A DNA stretch of 48,052 nt, taken from assembly GCA_001543005.1 (NCBI GenBank), contig LFLB01000029.1:1-48052 (forward strand), given 5' to 3'. The notes beneath the pieces are model-generated. The model saw nothing but the letters and a program-made list of their open reading frames with translations. It was not told where the DNA came from and did no database searches. The position numbers and the translations under genes are program-made. Position 1 is the stretch's first letter; every line of letters begins with the position of its first letter. Source of the stretch: Candidatus Spongiihabitans thiooxidans. Its GTDB lineage: Bacteria > Pseudomonadota > Gammaproteobacteria > Arenicellales > Poriferihabitantaceae. This document shows, piece after piece, positions 10,313-19,622 of the stretch.

Positions 10313-11473
10313 ATGCCTGATTCGGTTGATTTTCAGTGCGAGCCCTGGTTAGACCCGGAGGCGAAACCGTTTATTCGCATCCAGAGCGTTACCAAGAATT
10401 TTGGTGATTTCTCCGCGGTAAGCAACGTTGACCTGGATATCTATCGCGGGGAATTGTTTTGTCTTTTGGGTGGTTCTGGCTGTGGCAAGTCCACGCTTTT
10501 GCGAATGTTGGCCGGTTTTGAAACGCCAAGTTCGGGAACCATCTATATTGACGGCATGGAAATGAGCGAGGTGCCGCCCTACAATCGTCCGGTCAACATG
10601 ATGTTTCAATCCTATGCGTTATTTCCGCATATGGATGTGGAGAATAATGTCGGTTATGGATTGAAGTGCGATGGCGTGGACAAGGAACAAATCAGGTCGC
10701 GTGTCGCCGACATGCTGGCGATGGTGGAACTGTCCGAATTTAGCAAGCGCAAGCCCCATCAATTGTCTGGCGGGCAGTGTCAGCGAGTGGCGTTGGCACG
10801 GGCTTTGGTCAAGCGACCCAAAGTATTATTGCTGGATGAGCCTCTGGCGGCACTGGATAAACGACTCAGAGAGCAAACCCAGTTTGAGTTAATGAACATC
10901 CAGGAAAAACTTGGGATAACTTTTATTGTGGTCACCCATGATCAAGAAGAGGCGATGACATTGTCCACCCGCATTGCGGTCATGGATGCCGGAAAATTTG
11001 TGCAAATCGGCACGCCAACGGAAATTTACGAATACCCCTCATCCCGAATGGTCGCAAATTTCATTGGCACGGCAAATATGTTTGAAGGGCGAATTACTGA
11101 AAACGGCGCCGACTATGTCAGAGTGCGCTCGGATGATCGTGATGCCGAGTTTTTTATCGATCACAGATTATCCATCACGGAAGGTAGCAAGGTTTGGGTC
11201 GCGGTGCGGCCGGAAAAAATCAAACTGTCCAAAACGCCGCCTGAACATTCAAGTGAAAATAAATCAGGCGCCAATAATCTAAAAGGCGTGGTTCAGGATA
11301 TAGGCTATTTGGGAAATATTTCAACCTATCGAATTAAACTTCCCAGTAGCAAGATCATTGCGGTTACCGTTTCTAATCAGGCGCGACCAAAAGACGGGCG
11401 CCATGCAGTCGATTGGGAAGATGAAGTGTATCTGAGATGGGACGCCACCAGCCCGGTGGTGCTGACTAAATAG
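10313..11473 (+). CDS. potG: Polyamine-type ABC transporter, ATPase
   Basis: A 386-residue ABC ATPase that energises the importer. Walker A GGSGCGKST (53-61), the signature LSGGQCQR (about 151-158), Walker B VLLLDEP and the switch histidine in VVTHDQEEA are intact. Residues 260-386 form the TOBE-like regulatory domain typical of PotA/PotG. It begins 126 bases after potF and is followed by potH after 26 bases. The last bases carry a 13-bp duplication just after the stop. Confidence 0.94.
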   Translation: MPDSVDFQCEPWLDPEAKPFIRIQSVTKNFGDFSAVSNVDLDIYRGELFCLLGGSGCGKSTLLRMLAGFETPSSGTIYIDGMEMSEVPPYNRPVNMMFQSYALFPHMDVENNVGYGLKCDGVDKEQIRSRVADMLAMVELSEFSKRKPHQLSGGQCQRVALARALVKRPKVLLLDEPLAALDKRLREQTQFELMNIQEKLGITFIVVTHDQEEAMTLSTRIAVMDAGKFVQIGTPTEIYEYPSSRMVANFIGTANMFEGRITENGADYVRVRSDDRDAEFFIDHRLSITEGSKVWVAVRPEKIKLSKTPPEHSSENKSGANNLKGVVQDIGYLGNISTYRIKLPSSKIIAVTVSNQARPKDGRHAVDWEDEVYLRWDATSPVVLTK

Positions 11474-11490
11474 CATAGCCAGATAGCATT
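11470..11490. repeat. 13-bp-period tandem duplication at the potG stop
   Basis: The unit atagcatagccag (11470-11482) is followed by atagcatt (11483-11490), so the stop region is copied with a 13-bp period. Confidence 0.7.
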
Positions 11491-11499
11491 AAGGCGACC

Positions 11500-12465
11500 A
11501 TGCGACCGGCGACCGACATTATTGACAAATTCAGGGCGCACGCCATTGTGCGCACGCATATCCCAAAAATTTTCGAGTTGCTCCAGTCGCGCTGGAAAAC
11601 AGTCGTTATCTTCATTCCGTATTTTTGGCTATTGCTATTCTTTTTAGCCCCATTTTTTATTATCCTGAAAATTAGCCTAGCGGAGGCGCTGATCGCCAGC
11701 CCACCGTTTTCCGCTTTATTTGAATGGGCCAGCGACGGCGCCATGAACATCCGCGTGATTTTTGATAATTACGCTTATCTTTGGGAAGACGAACTGTATC
11801 TCAACACCTATTTAAGCTCGGTCAAAATTGCCTTCATATCCACGGTAGTGTGCTTGTTGATTGGCTACCCCATCGCTTATGCCATCGTAACCTCGTCGCA
11901 TACCGCAAAGCATGTTTTATTGATGTTGGTTATATTGCCGTTCTGGACCTCATTTTTATTGCGCGTCTATGCCTGGATGGGATTGCTGGCAGACCAGGGC
12001 CTGATCAACGACCTGCTCATTTGGCTCGGATTCATTGAGAGCCCGGTAAGGTTGCTGTATTCCCATTTCGCGGTCTATGTCGGCATCGTCTATACCTATG
12101 TGCCATTCATGATTTTGCCGTTGTATGCCAACATGGAAAAACTGGATATGACCTTGCACGAAGCGGCCGCGGATTTGGGCGCGCGGCCGTTCAAGACATT
12201 TTTGACCGTAACCTTGCCGTTGACCATGCCAGGGATAATTGCCGGGTCATTATTGGTATTCATACCGGCAACCGGGGAGTTTGTGATTCCCGATTTACTG
12301 GGCGGCGGGAATGTATTAATGATTGGTCGGGTGCTGTACGGCGAATTCCACTCCAATCACGATTGGCCGGTGGCCTCGGCGGTGGCGATTGCATTGCTGG
12401 TGTTGTTGTTGGTGCCGATGATGCTTTATCAGCGCGTCCAGGCCAAGGCGGCAGAACAAGGCTAG
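11500..12465 (+). CDS. potH: Polyamine-type ABC transporter, permease 1
   Basis: A 321-residue inner-membrane permease with about six membrane segments. The EAA loop that contacts the ATPase is seen in LHEAAADLGARPFKTFLTVT and LPLTMPGI. The N-terminal 35 residues are cytoplasmic and longer than usual. It pairs with PotI to form the channel. The start ATG lies 26 bases after potG with aggcgacc upstream, a weak ribosome binding site. Confidence 0.93.
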   Translation: MRPATDIIDKFRAHAIVRTHIPKIFELLQSRWKTVVIFIPYFWLLLFFLAPFFIILKISLAEALIASPPFSALFEWASDGAMNIRVIFDNYAYLWEDELYLNTYLSSVKIAFISTVVCLLIGYPIAYAIVTSSHTAKHVLLMLVILPFWTSFLLRVYAWMGLLADQGLINDLLIWLGFIESPVRLLYSHFAVYVGIVYTYVPFMILPLYANMEKLDMTLHEAAADLGARPFKTFLTVTLPLTMPGIIAGSLLVFIPATGEFVIPDLLGGGNVLMIGRVLYGEFHSNHDWPVASAVAIALLVLLLVPMMLYQRVQAKAAEQG

Positions 12466-12503
12466 TGAATAAGGTCGGTGAATAAGCCCAGTGAATAAAG
12501 TTA
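12465..12503. repeat. 13-bp x 3 tandem array after potH
   Basis: Units gtgaataaggtcg, gtgaataagccca and gtgaataaagtta follow each other directly from the last base of the potH stop. TGA and TAA codons appear in each unit. Because the period is 13, they fall in all three frames. Confidence 0.85.
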
Positions 12504-12518
12504 ACGAAGGCGGTTAGG

Positions 12519-13361
12519 ATGGAGAAAAAACGGTCCAGGTTCCTGTTTTCGGTGTTGTGCTTTGGCATGGCATTTTTGTATATCCCGCTGGTGGTGTTGA
12601 TAACGTATTCCTTCAACTATTCCAAAATTGTTCCGGTTTGGGGTGGTTTTTCAACGCGCTGGTACGTCTCTTTGTTTGAAAGTGAAAAAATATGGTCAGC
12701 ACTGACGTTGAGCCTGAAAATTGCCGTAGTCAATGCCACGTTTGCAACCCTGCTCGGAACCTTGGCAGCATTAGCGTTAGTGCGATTTGGCAAATTTCGT
12801 GGCAGAACATTGTTTGGTGGAATGATTGCCGCACCGCTGGTTATGCCGGAAGTGATTACCGGTTTGTCGTTATTGATGTTGTTTATAACGCTGGAAGAGC
12901 TTTTCGGATGGCCGGATAAGCGCGGATTTTCCACTATTGCCATTGCGCATATCACGTTTTCCATGGCTTATGTGGCCGTCATTATTCAATCCCGGTTAGC
13001 CGGAATGGGGCAGGCGCTGGAAGAAGCGGCTCAGGATTTAGGTGCCAAGCCATTGCGGGTTTTAGTCGATATTACATTTCCGTTACTGGCGCCCGGCATG
13101 TTGGCAGGATGGTTGCTCTCATTTACCTTATCCCTTGATGACTTGGTTATCGCCAGTTTTGTAACCGGTCCGGGCTCGAATACACTGCCGATCCTGATTT
13201 ATTCGAGGATAAAAACCGGCTTGAAGCCAGATATCAATGCGTTAGCAACCATCATTATATTCACCGTGGCGATAGGTGTCATTATTGCCGGATGGATCCT
13301 GTTCCGCCAGCAGAAGCAAAAGGAACGGGATATGCAATTGGCAACCGCAGCCAATAAATAG
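12519..13361 (+). CDS. potI: Polyamine-type ABC transporter, permease 2
   Basis: A 280-residue permease with about six membrane segments, the second half of the channel. The EAA loop appears as ALEEAAQDLGAKPLRVLVDI and TFPLLAPGM, and SFTLSLDDLVIASF is a conserved PotI/PotC segment. The C-terminus is charged and cytoplasmic. The ATG at 12519 has tagg upstream. This is the last gene of the operon. The stop is copied by a 12-bp duplication (ccaataaatagc, 13351-13373). Confidence 0.93.
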   Translation: MEKKRSRFLFSVLCFGMAFLYIPLVVLITYSFNYSKIVPVWGGFSTRWYVSLFESEKIWSALTLSLKIAVVNATFATLLGTLAALALVRFGKFRGRTLFGGMIAAPLVMPEVITGLSLLMLFITLEELFGWPDKRGFSTIAIAHITFSMAYVAVIIQSRLAGMGQALEEAAQDLGAKPLRVLVDITFPLLAPGMLAGWLLSFTLSLDDLVIASFVTGPGSNTLPILIYSRIKTGLKPDINALATIIIFTVAIGVIIAGWILFRQQKQKERDMQLATAANK

Positions 13362-13373
13362 CCCAATAAATAG
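13351..13373. repeat. 12-bp tandem duplication over the potI stop
   Basis: ccaataaatagc is followed by ccaataaatag. The TAG at the end of potI is therefore present twice. Confidence 0.75.
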
Positions 13374-13400
13374 AGCCGTGTTGCCTGAACAGAGGCGCCC

Positions 13401-13447
13401 GAAATTAAGACAAGAAATTAAGACAAGAAATTAAGACAAGAAATTAA
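13401..13447. repeat. 13-bp x 3.6 tandem array at the end of the Rieske gene
   Basis: Three perfect copies of gaaattaagacaa (13401-13439) and a partial fourth. Read on the minus strand, the array begins at the TAA stop of the oxygenase gene and repeats TAA every 13 bases, so it supplies stops in all frames. Confidence 0.9.
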
Positions 13448-14640
13448 CGCAGGCTGAGATTTGTCTGCGCCACTTGCCCCTTTCCGGGATGGTGTTTCAA
13501 TCGGGCAACCGGCAATAATTCCTGTAACTGGCGATGAAATTCACGAACTCCATGTTCAATGGAGGACAGATTCGGTTGCGGGAAAACGCTGGATTGCATG
13601 CCGTCCTGAAGCTGGCGCACGAAGTTTTCATCTTCCGCGCTGGTTGCGTTATTGATGCGCCGGTTCAGGTATCGAACCGCATTGATTTCGGGGCGAGGGT
13701 CGGGAAGCGCATAGGCGGCGCCCCTGACCCGTGTTTTGTCCGCAGACACGGGCAGGGTCATGTAAAATTCAATACTATCAGGATACAGTCCGAGCACCAT
13801 GCTCGGGAAAATTCCGCCATACAACCAAAGCTTTTGATTTTTCTCCGACAGATGATCAAATCTGGGGAGTAATTTTTGATAGTTTCTCACGCTCCATAAT
13901 TTTGCCGGCTGGTCATTGATGACACCATATGAAACAGGTAAACCATCCACCAATTGGTCGGAATAATTTTTGCCATAGAGTTGTTGCAGGGCAGGGTGGC
14001 CGACCGGGACATGATAGCCTTCGTTATCAATATCGTGAAACACTTTCCAGTTGTAGGGTCGAATATCGTCATACCGGGTATTTTCAAGCGGTTGCATCTG
14101 CGCAATTTTATACGGCGCGATTTCATCTTGCATTGGCCGTAGCATTTGCGCCAGGGATTGTTTTGCGTTTTCAAAACGAATAAAAATGAACCCCATCCAT
14201 ACTTCGAGATCCAACGGCACTAATCCATTTCTCGATTTGTCCAGGTTGCGAAATGTATTTTCCGCGGGAACGCCAATCAATTTACCGTCAAGTTGGTAGG
14301 TCCAGCCGTGAAACGGGCAGGTTAGTGCATGGGCGCATTGTCCAGAGGGTGAGTCAAGCAGTTTTGAGCCACGGTGACGGCAGACATTATGAAAAGCTCG
14401 AATTTGGTTATCGTTTCCCCTGACCACCAACGCTCGTTCGCCAACCGCATCCATTGTGAGATAGTCACGGGGATTAGGCATATCATTTATATGCCCAACC
14501 AAAAGCCAGTTTTTCCTGAAAATCTGGTTTTTTTCCAGTTCCAATAACTCTTCATCGTAATAAGTCCACGGCGCCAAGCAATCGCTTGTTTCCCAATTTA
14601 TTCGGGTTTGGACTAGTTTTGCATTGTCGCTGGAAGGCAT
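13444..14640 (-). CDS. Rieske non-heme iron oxygenase, alpha subunit
   Basis: About 398 residues. The Rieske cluster ligands are in CRHRG (Cys, His) and CPFHGW (Cys, His). The mononuclear iron site is in NWKVFHDIDNEGYHVPVGHP (two histidines), with a late acidic ligand probably in EDENFVRQLQDG. Such enzymes hydroxylate or demethylate aromatic or quaternary-amine substrates with a separate reductase, which is not seen nearby. Members include glycine betaine and stachydrine demethylases, but the substrate here is open. I prefer the start at 14640 (MPSSDN) over one seven codons upstream. The gene converges with potI. Confidence 0.88.
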   Translation of the reverse strand: MPSSDNAKLVQTRINWETSDCLAPWTYYDEELLELEKNQIFRKNWLLVGHINDMPNPRDYLTMDAVGERALVVRGNDNQIRAFHNVCRHRGSKLLDSPSGQCAHALTCPFHGWTYQLDGKLIGVPAENTFRNLDKSRNGLVPLDLEVWMGFIFIRFENAKQSLAQMLRPMQDEIAPYKIAQMQPLENTRYDDIRPYNWKVFHDIDNEGYHVPVGHPALQQLYGKNYSDQLVDGLPVSYGVINDQPAKLWSVRNYQKLLPRFDHLSEKNQKLWLYGGIFPSMVLGLYPDSIEFYMTLPVSADKTRVRGAAYALPDPRPEINAVRYLNRRINNATSAEDENFVRQLQDGMQSSVFPQPNLSSIEHGVREFHRQLQELLPVARLKHHPGKGQVAQTNLSLR

Positions 14641-14663
14641 TTTGAACGCGCATTGAAACAATA

Positions 14664-14699
14664 ATTGAGCGATTATAATCGATTGAACAAACGCTCAAT
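14664..14699 (-). promoter_or_regulatory. Inverted repeats upstream of the Rieske gene, operator candidate
   Basis: attgagcg (14664-14671) and cgctcaat (14692-14699) are inverted copies 20 bases apart. Inside them, ttgaacaaacgctcaa (14683-14698) has the TTGA/TCAA ends seen in many TetR-type operators, and gattataatc (14671-14680) is a perfect palindrome. They lie 24-59 bases before the chosen start. No regulator gene is adjacent. The rest of 14700-14993 shows no gene except an orphan IS end. Confidence 0.4.
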
Positions 14700-14934
14700 A
14701 TAGAAAATAAATATATAGAAAAAATACCCGCGCAACCTGCTGGCATTTGACTGGACTATTAAACCAGATGCGTCACGCTAACCCTGTTCCCCCGACAGTT
14801 TTTGACCGCTTTCACCCTGTATCGATCGAGTTGAAATTCTCGCCGACCGGCGACGCAGCCCAGACAACTGGCCAGCCAATCCCGCAACAACTTTTCGGAC
14901 TGAGTCATAGCAACGCAATCAGTGTATTATAGAA

Positions 14935-14951
14935 GGGTCTGGTGAACTTTA
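14935..14951 (+). mobile_element. Orphan IS1595-type terminal repeat
   Basis: gggtctggtgaacttta matches 16 of 17 bases of the terminal inverted repeat of the IS at 42076-42806. No partner end or transposase is nearby, so it is a relic or a solo end, 43 bases before the MFS gene. Confidence 0.6.
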
Positions 14952-14993
14952 GATGAGGGTTTTTCTTGGTTTCATGCGTAGTATAGCCAACAA

Positions 14994-16184
14994 ATGCAGC
15001 GCATAAACAATTTCTCGTCGGGCCGTGTCCGCTGGCACGGACTCGCGCTCGTCTGCACGCTGTCAACGCTCGCACAAATCGCGCAATTGGGGATTTTGCC
15101 GCCGTTGCTCGCGCTGATTTTGCAAAATCGTGGAATCCCCGCGGCGCAGATTGGCGCTTTTGCCGCCGCCCCGTGGTTGATGATTTTGGCGGTATCGCGT
15201 TTTATTCCGCGCTTGATCACCAGTCTTGGACTGGTTCGCGCTGGCGCGCTTGCGATTGCCGCGAGCATCGTCTCGGTCGCCGGGATGACGGCGGCGGCGA
15301 GTGATTTCTGGATTTTATTGGCGTTCAATTTCACCGCCGGTTTCGGGCTTATTTTGCGCTGGATCGTTTGTGATCTGTGGATTTTACAAATCGCCGGCGA
15401 GCGCTGGCGCGGACGCGCGATTGGCGCGCACGAGACGTTGATGGGACTCGGAATCGCGGTTGGCCCCGGGATGCTGGTGGCCACCGGCATCGACGGCGCC
15501 GTGCCGTTTGCGATGTGCGCGGGAGTGCTCGCGCTCGCGCTGGTTCCACTCTCGGCGGCGTTGCCGTGGGATGCTCGTCCGGCGGCCACGAAAAAATCCA
15601 GTGACGGCGACGGATTTTTTGTATTATTTGTGATTTTGCCTACGGCTTTGGCGGGGGCGTTTGTCTGTGGATTTATTGAGACCTCGGCGATTTCTCTGTT
15701 GCCGGCGTCGGCCGCCGGACTGGGGATGAGTGCCGCCGCCGCTGCTTTGCTGGTCACCGCTTTCGGTGCTGGTAACACGCTTTTGCAATTTCCTCTCGGC
15801 TGGCTCGCCGACAAAATCAGTTGCGTCCGCGCGCAAATTGTCGCCGCTATTGTCACCCTCGTCGGCGCCGCCGTCTTCCCGCTCGCCATCAACGGCGACA
15901 ATTTGCAAGCGGGCACCAGCATTTTGCCATGGGTCGTTTTATTTTTCTGGGGCGGGGCGGCCGGGGGGATGTATACATTGGCGGTGATGGAGGTTGGCGA
16001 AAAAACCGGCGGTGCTCGTCTTGTCGCGGCATTATCGACCGTCGCCGTCGCTTACACCATTGGCGGCGTTATTGGTCCGGCGGCCTCGGGCGCGGCGTTG
16101 CAAATCTTTCCGCCGCACGGATTTATGCTGGCCGCGGCGGTTGTGGTAATCGCGTTTCTTGTCGTCGTAGGCAGACGAAAATAA
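14994..16184 (+). CDS. MFS transporter
   Basis: A 396-residue membrane protein with about 12 hydrophobic segments in two halves joined by a loop near residue 200 (WDARPAATKKSSDGDGF). The loop FPLGWLADKISCVRA in the second half is the MFS motif A equivalent, and the first half has the arginine-rich loop RFIPRLITSLGLVRAGA. It is likely a drug or metabolite exporter of the major facilitator superfamily. The substrate is unknown. The gene is clearly richer in GC than its neighbours and sits behind an orphan IS end, which suggests acquisition. The ATG at 14994 has no strong ribosome binding site. Confidence 0.82.
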   Translation: MQRINNFSSGRVRWHGLALVCTLSTLAQIAQLGILPPLLALILQNRGIPAAQIGAFAAAPWLMILAVSRFIPRLITSLGLVRAGALAIAASIVSVAGMTAAASDFWILLAFNFTAGFGLILRWIVCDLWILQIAGERWRGRAIGAHETLMGLGIAVGPGMLVATGIDGAVPFAMCAGVLALALVPLSAALPWDARPAATKKSSDGDGFFVLFVILPTALAGAFVCGFIETSAISLLPASAAGLGMSAAAAALLVTAFGAGNTLLQFPLGWLADKISCVRAQIVAAIVTLVGAAVFPLAINGDNLQAGTSILPWVVLFFWGGAAGGMYTLAVMEVGEKTGGARLVAALSTVAVAYTIGGVIGPAASGAALQIFPPHGFMLAAAVVVIAFLVVVGRRK

Positions 16185-16508
16185 AAGATTTGCGCGCATC
16201 GAATCGTGATCGCCGCCGCCGGGGTGCGTAACGATGAATATTTGTATTTTGCGGGCAAAGACTTTGGCGGACGCATTGAATGCCGCGTATGGCGCGTATC
16301 TTTCCGGTCAGCGCGCAGTGCTATGAGTTTGCGGCCCTGATTCATTGTTAAAATAATTGGTGTTCTTCCTGCTACGAACCCAGTCACAAACCGTCAGCAT
16401 TGGTGATTACCGTGCGTTTGTTTTGGCCAATTTTTTAATGTCTTTACCAGGGATGCAAAAATTGATTATCCTGATCGGTTTGTGCAGAAGGAATATAACC
16501 ATCAAAAA
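16185..16508. other. Gap without a recognised gene
   Basis: The first 150 bases keep the high GC of the MFS gene. They contain a 30-codon frame (16233-16325) and overlapping open stretches (for example EYLYFAGKDFGGRIECRVWR) that could be remains of a gene. I do not recognise a family. The rest is AT-rich and shows nothing clear. Confidence 0.4.
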
Positions 16509-17432
16509 CTAGTAAAAAGGGTCTTCTCCTGAAGGGCGGGTCTTAAAACGTTTATGCGACCAAAAATATTGTTCGGGCGCGTAGGCTATTAATTTTTCGA
16601 TGGCCTGGTTCATCGTGGTCGCATCTTTCACGTCATCTCCTGACGGATACTTTTCTAATGGCTGTTCGAATATTATTTCAATTCCACGTCCGAATTTTCT
16701 TAACCGTGCCATACACGGAACCACTTTAGCGTTACCTAACCGGGATATTTTATTTAATGCGGGATAGGTAGCGGTTTGTATATTATAAAAGGGCGCAAAC
16801 ACACAGCGATTTTTACCAGGGTCCTGATCCGGCAAGTAGTAAAAAGGCACACCATTGCGGATTGATTTAATTAGGCTGGTCGACGTGTCCTTATAGTTAT
16901 AAATTCGGCTGCCAAACCGCGTTCGTCTTTGAAATATAAATTGATTGATGTATGGATTCTTGTGTTTCCGATACATGCCGGTCATTTTCATCTGGCTGAA
17001 AAAATAAAAACCGAGCAACTCAAGAGCGGCAAAATGAGGAGCAAGAATAATTATATTTTGTTTGGTATTAATCAGGTTATCCAGGATTTCCTTGTTTCTA
17101 AAAATTGTAAGGCGTTCGCATCTTGTCGCAGGACACCACCATGCGATGGCCATGGTCATCACGCCGATTGTCATGGCGTGAAAATGATGTCTGGAAAGTT
17201 GTTGAATTTTTCTGGTCGGATAGTCTGGAAAGCAAGTTGTTAGATTGATTTTAGTAACATGTCTTCGGGAACCATACAGCCAGTACATAATTTCACCCAG
17301 GCCCACCCCGATAAAATAAATGACCGATAAGGGCAGGTAACTGAAAACCCGAAGGAACGCAATCAATAGTTTCTGTGGAAAATTTTTTGGCGAATAATTG
17401 CTTGAAACAGGTTTTCCAGTCGTGCCATGCAT
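16509..17432 (-). CDS. Lipid A biosynthesis acyltransferase (LpxL/HtrB family)
   Basis: A 307-residue inner-membrane acyltransferase. An N-terminal hydrophobic segment (residues about 22-55) anchors it. The catalytic HX4E is HFAALE (His 133, Glu 138), preceded by NIIILAPHF, and YYLPDQDPGKNRCVFAPF is the second conserved block of the family. It should add a secondary acyl chain to lipid A, or act as a related lysolipid acyltransferase. Length agrees with LpxL/LpxM. Which position it acylates cannot be told. It stands alone on the minus strand. Confidence 0.88.
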   Translation of the reverse strand: MHGTTGKPVSSNYSPKNFPQKLLIAFLRVFSYLPLSVIYFIGVGLGEIMYWLYGSRRHVTKINLTTCFPDYPTRKIQQLSRHHFHAMTIGVMTMAIAWWCPATRCERLTIFRNKEILDNLINTKQNIIILAPHFAALELLGFYFFSQMKMTGMYRKHKNPYINQFIFQRRTRFGSRIYNYKDTSTSLIKSIRNGVPFYYLPDQDPGKNRCVFAPFYNIQTATYPALNKISRLGNAKVVPCMARLRKFGRGIEIIFEQPLEKYPSGDDVKDATTMNQAIEKLIAYAPEQYFWSHKRFKTRPSGEDPFY

Positions 17433-17759
17433 TGTTGTATTGTATTACGAGTTTGTAGAATATTTTGATAAAGCCTGGATTTAATTACGGCAATATCGAC
17501 TGACATTTTTTGTGGCAGGTAAAATTGAGAGGCAACATTTTTTATTTCCCGTGCGCGGCAAAGTCTGACAGTCTATTCGGATAGTGATAGAATAAACTAG
17601 GATTTTGGTGTTCAGGGGTCATCGACTCCAAACTGTAAAAAGCCAAGATTTAAAAATTGCCATGGACATAAAACTGATTATCAGGACGATCGAAGTAAGC
17701 TGGCTAATAGAATCTCTGGTGCGTGACAATTAAAAGATATAACAATTGGAATACATAGT
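17433..17759. other. Divergent intergenic region, no gene seen
   Basis: AT-rich stretch between two divergent starts. It must hold both promoters, but I see no convincing -35/-10 pair, operator or structured RNA. Confidence 0.5.
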
Positions 17760-19622
17760 GTGACTGAAAGCCTTCAACTTACCGTGGAAATGGTTGCAGT
17801 AATGGCGATTCTGCTTTTGACCATTTGCTTGTTTGCTTTTGAAGTGGTTAGAGTTGATATAGCGGCGATTTCAGTGATGGTGTTAATTGGATTAACTTCG
17901 CTCATTCCCGGCTACGATGGCATGGTTTCTTCTAACCAATTGTTTAGCGGGTTTTCCAGCAACGCAGTTATTTCCATCATTGCGGTAATGATAATCGGTG
18001 CTGGCCTGGATCGCACCGGTGTGATGGGCAAACTGGCCAATAAAATTCTTAAAATCGGCGGTAATACCGAAGGCCGGGTAATTATAATTCTTTCCAGTGT
18101 GGTGGGATTGGTTTCCAGCTTCCTGCAAAATATTGGCGCCGCAGCATTATTTTTACCGGTGGTCAATCGGATTGCGCGTCGAGGAAATCTTGCGATTTCG
18201 AGGCTGCTCATGCCTATGGGGTTTTGTGCGATTTTGGGGGGTACGATAACCATGGTGGGGTCCAGTCCATTGATTTTACTCAATGACCTGATTGAAAACG
18301 CCAATCAGGCGATGCCAAGCCAATCAGTGGCAGTGGAGCAATTTAGTATGTTTTCGGTCACGCCTATCGGATTGGTATTACTTTTTTGCGGGATTTGTTA
18401 TTTCGTATTTCTTGGACGTTTTGTATTGCCAGTGATCAAGGATAAGCCTGGTGAATCTGGCAACATGCTGAAATATTTTAGGGAAGTCTATGGCATTGAG
18501 GGCGAGGTCTATGAATGTGTCGTGACCAAGGAAAGCCCATTAATAGCGCGGACGCTTTCAGAAATCGACGCTGCGGGCCGGGCCGGATGGATTGTTGCAA
18601 TCAGAAATGGCCATGAGTTGGTAGTCGCACCGCGGGGAGATACAGATTTTTGGGATGGCAGCGAAATAGCGATTATGGGCCGCAGAGATGCAGTTTATGA
18701 ATTTGCCAAAGAATACGCATTGCATGTAAAAAACGAAATGGATGTATTTGCTGATGTGCTCAGTTCAAGCAGTGCAGGAATTGCGGAAGTTGTGATACCG
18801 CCTGACTCATCTCTAATCGGCAAATCGTTGCGGGAAATTAAATTAAGGAAGCGCTATGACGCTACGGTGCTTTCTGTTTTTCGTGCCGATGATGTTATTG
18901 ATAGCGGCATTCCTGAACTCGTGTTGCAATCCGGGGATACTTTGGTATTGTATATTAACTGGAGTAATCTGAGTTCAATTGCTGATGCCAGACATGACTT
19001 TGTTGTGGTCACTGATTTTCCGAGAGAAGATGAACGACCAGAAAAGCTTAAATTTGCGGCCGTATTTTTTGCGCTTACGCTATTCCTGATTATATTTACC
19101 GATGTGCGTTTATCTGTTGCGTTGATGACCGGAGCGGTGGGTATGATGCTGACTGGCGTTATCAATATTGAAGAAGCTTACCGGGCGATAGGTTGGCAGA
19201 GCGTGTTTCTGCTCGCTAGTTTGATTCCGCTTGGCATTGCGGTCGAAAACAGCGGTACCGCTGCGTGGATTGCGCAACAAATTTTGTTTTATCTGGATGG
19301 CGTGCCAATCTGGATGTTGCAAACCGCGATCGCTATACTGGCTTCATTATTTACGCTAATCATATCCAATGTCGGGGCAACCGTACTGTTGGTCCCATTG
19401 GCAATCAATATTGCAATCGGGGCCGGCACGAATCCTGCCGTATTTGCGCTGACCGTTGCGCTGGCCACATCCAATTCGTTCCTTATTCCTACCCATCAGG
19501 TGAATGCCTTAATAATGGGCCCCGGGGGCTATCAGGTCGCTGATTTCCTCAAGGCAGGCAGCGTCATGACCCTCATGTTTATCTTCATTGTTGTGGCTAT
19601 GCTGAATATGTTTTACTTATAG
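17760..19622 (+). CDS. SLC13-type permease with two TrkA-C domains
   Basis: A 620-residue transporter. Hydrophobic halves (about 1-225 and 435-620) flank a soluble middle of two TrkA-C/RCK-C domains: about 245-325 (YECVVTKESPLIARTLSEID) and 340-425 (AEVVIPPDSSLIGKSLREIK). GGTITMVGSSPLILLND and ATSNSFLIPTHQVNALIMGP are the paired SLC13/CitT-like substrate loops. Bacterial members move sulfate, dicarboxylates or other anions with sodium. The substrate here is unknown. The start is GTG at 17760. The protein length matches family members with two RCK-C domains. Confidence 0.88.
   Translation: MTESLQLTVEMVAVMAILLLTICLFAFEVVRVDIAAISVMVLIGLTSLIPGYDGMVSSNQLFSGFSSNAVISIIAVMIIGAGLDRTGVMGKLANKILKIGGNTEGRVIIILSSVVGLVSSFLQNIGAAALFLPVVNRIARRGNLAISRLLMPMGFCAILGGTITMVGSSPLILLNDLIENANQAMPSQSVAVEQFSMFSVTPIGLVLLFCGICYFVFLGRFVLPVIKDKPGESGNMLKYFREVYGIEGEVYECVVTKESPLIARTLSEIDAAGRAGWIVAIRNGHELVVAPRGDTDFWDGSEIAIMGRRDAVYEFAKEYALHVKNEMDVFADVLSSSSAGIAEVVIPPDSSLIGKSLREIKLRKRYDATVLSVFRADDVIDSGIPELVLQSGDTLVLYINWSNLSSIADARHDFVVVTDFPREDERPEKLKFAAVFFALTLFLIIFTDVRLSVALMTGAVGMMLTGVINIEEAYRAIGWQSVFLLASLIPLGIAVENSGTAAWIAQQILFYLDGVPIWMLQTAIAILASLFTLIISNVGATVLLVPLAINIAIGAGTNPAVFALTVALATSNSFLIPTHQVNALIMGPGGYQVADFLKAGSVMTLMFIFIVVAMLNMFYL

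Noticed and set aside
13401..13447. Repeated units considered as a CRISPR array.
   Set aside because: Units of 13 bp without spacers. No cas gene is in the window.
13444..14640. Calling the Rieske oxygenase glycine betaine demethylase (GbcA).
   Set aside because: The motifs fit many Rieske oxygenases, and no reductase (GbcB) gene is adjacent. The substrate stays open.
14972..15922. A 316-residue antisense frame over the MFS gene.
   Set aside because: It is an effect of GC-rich codons of the plus-strand gene. Its composition (A, P, S, T) is typical of a shadow.
16233..16325. A 30-codon frame after the MFS gene.
   Set aside because: No family match, no ribosome binding site, and another frame is also open. 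It may be a remnant, but this cannot be supported.
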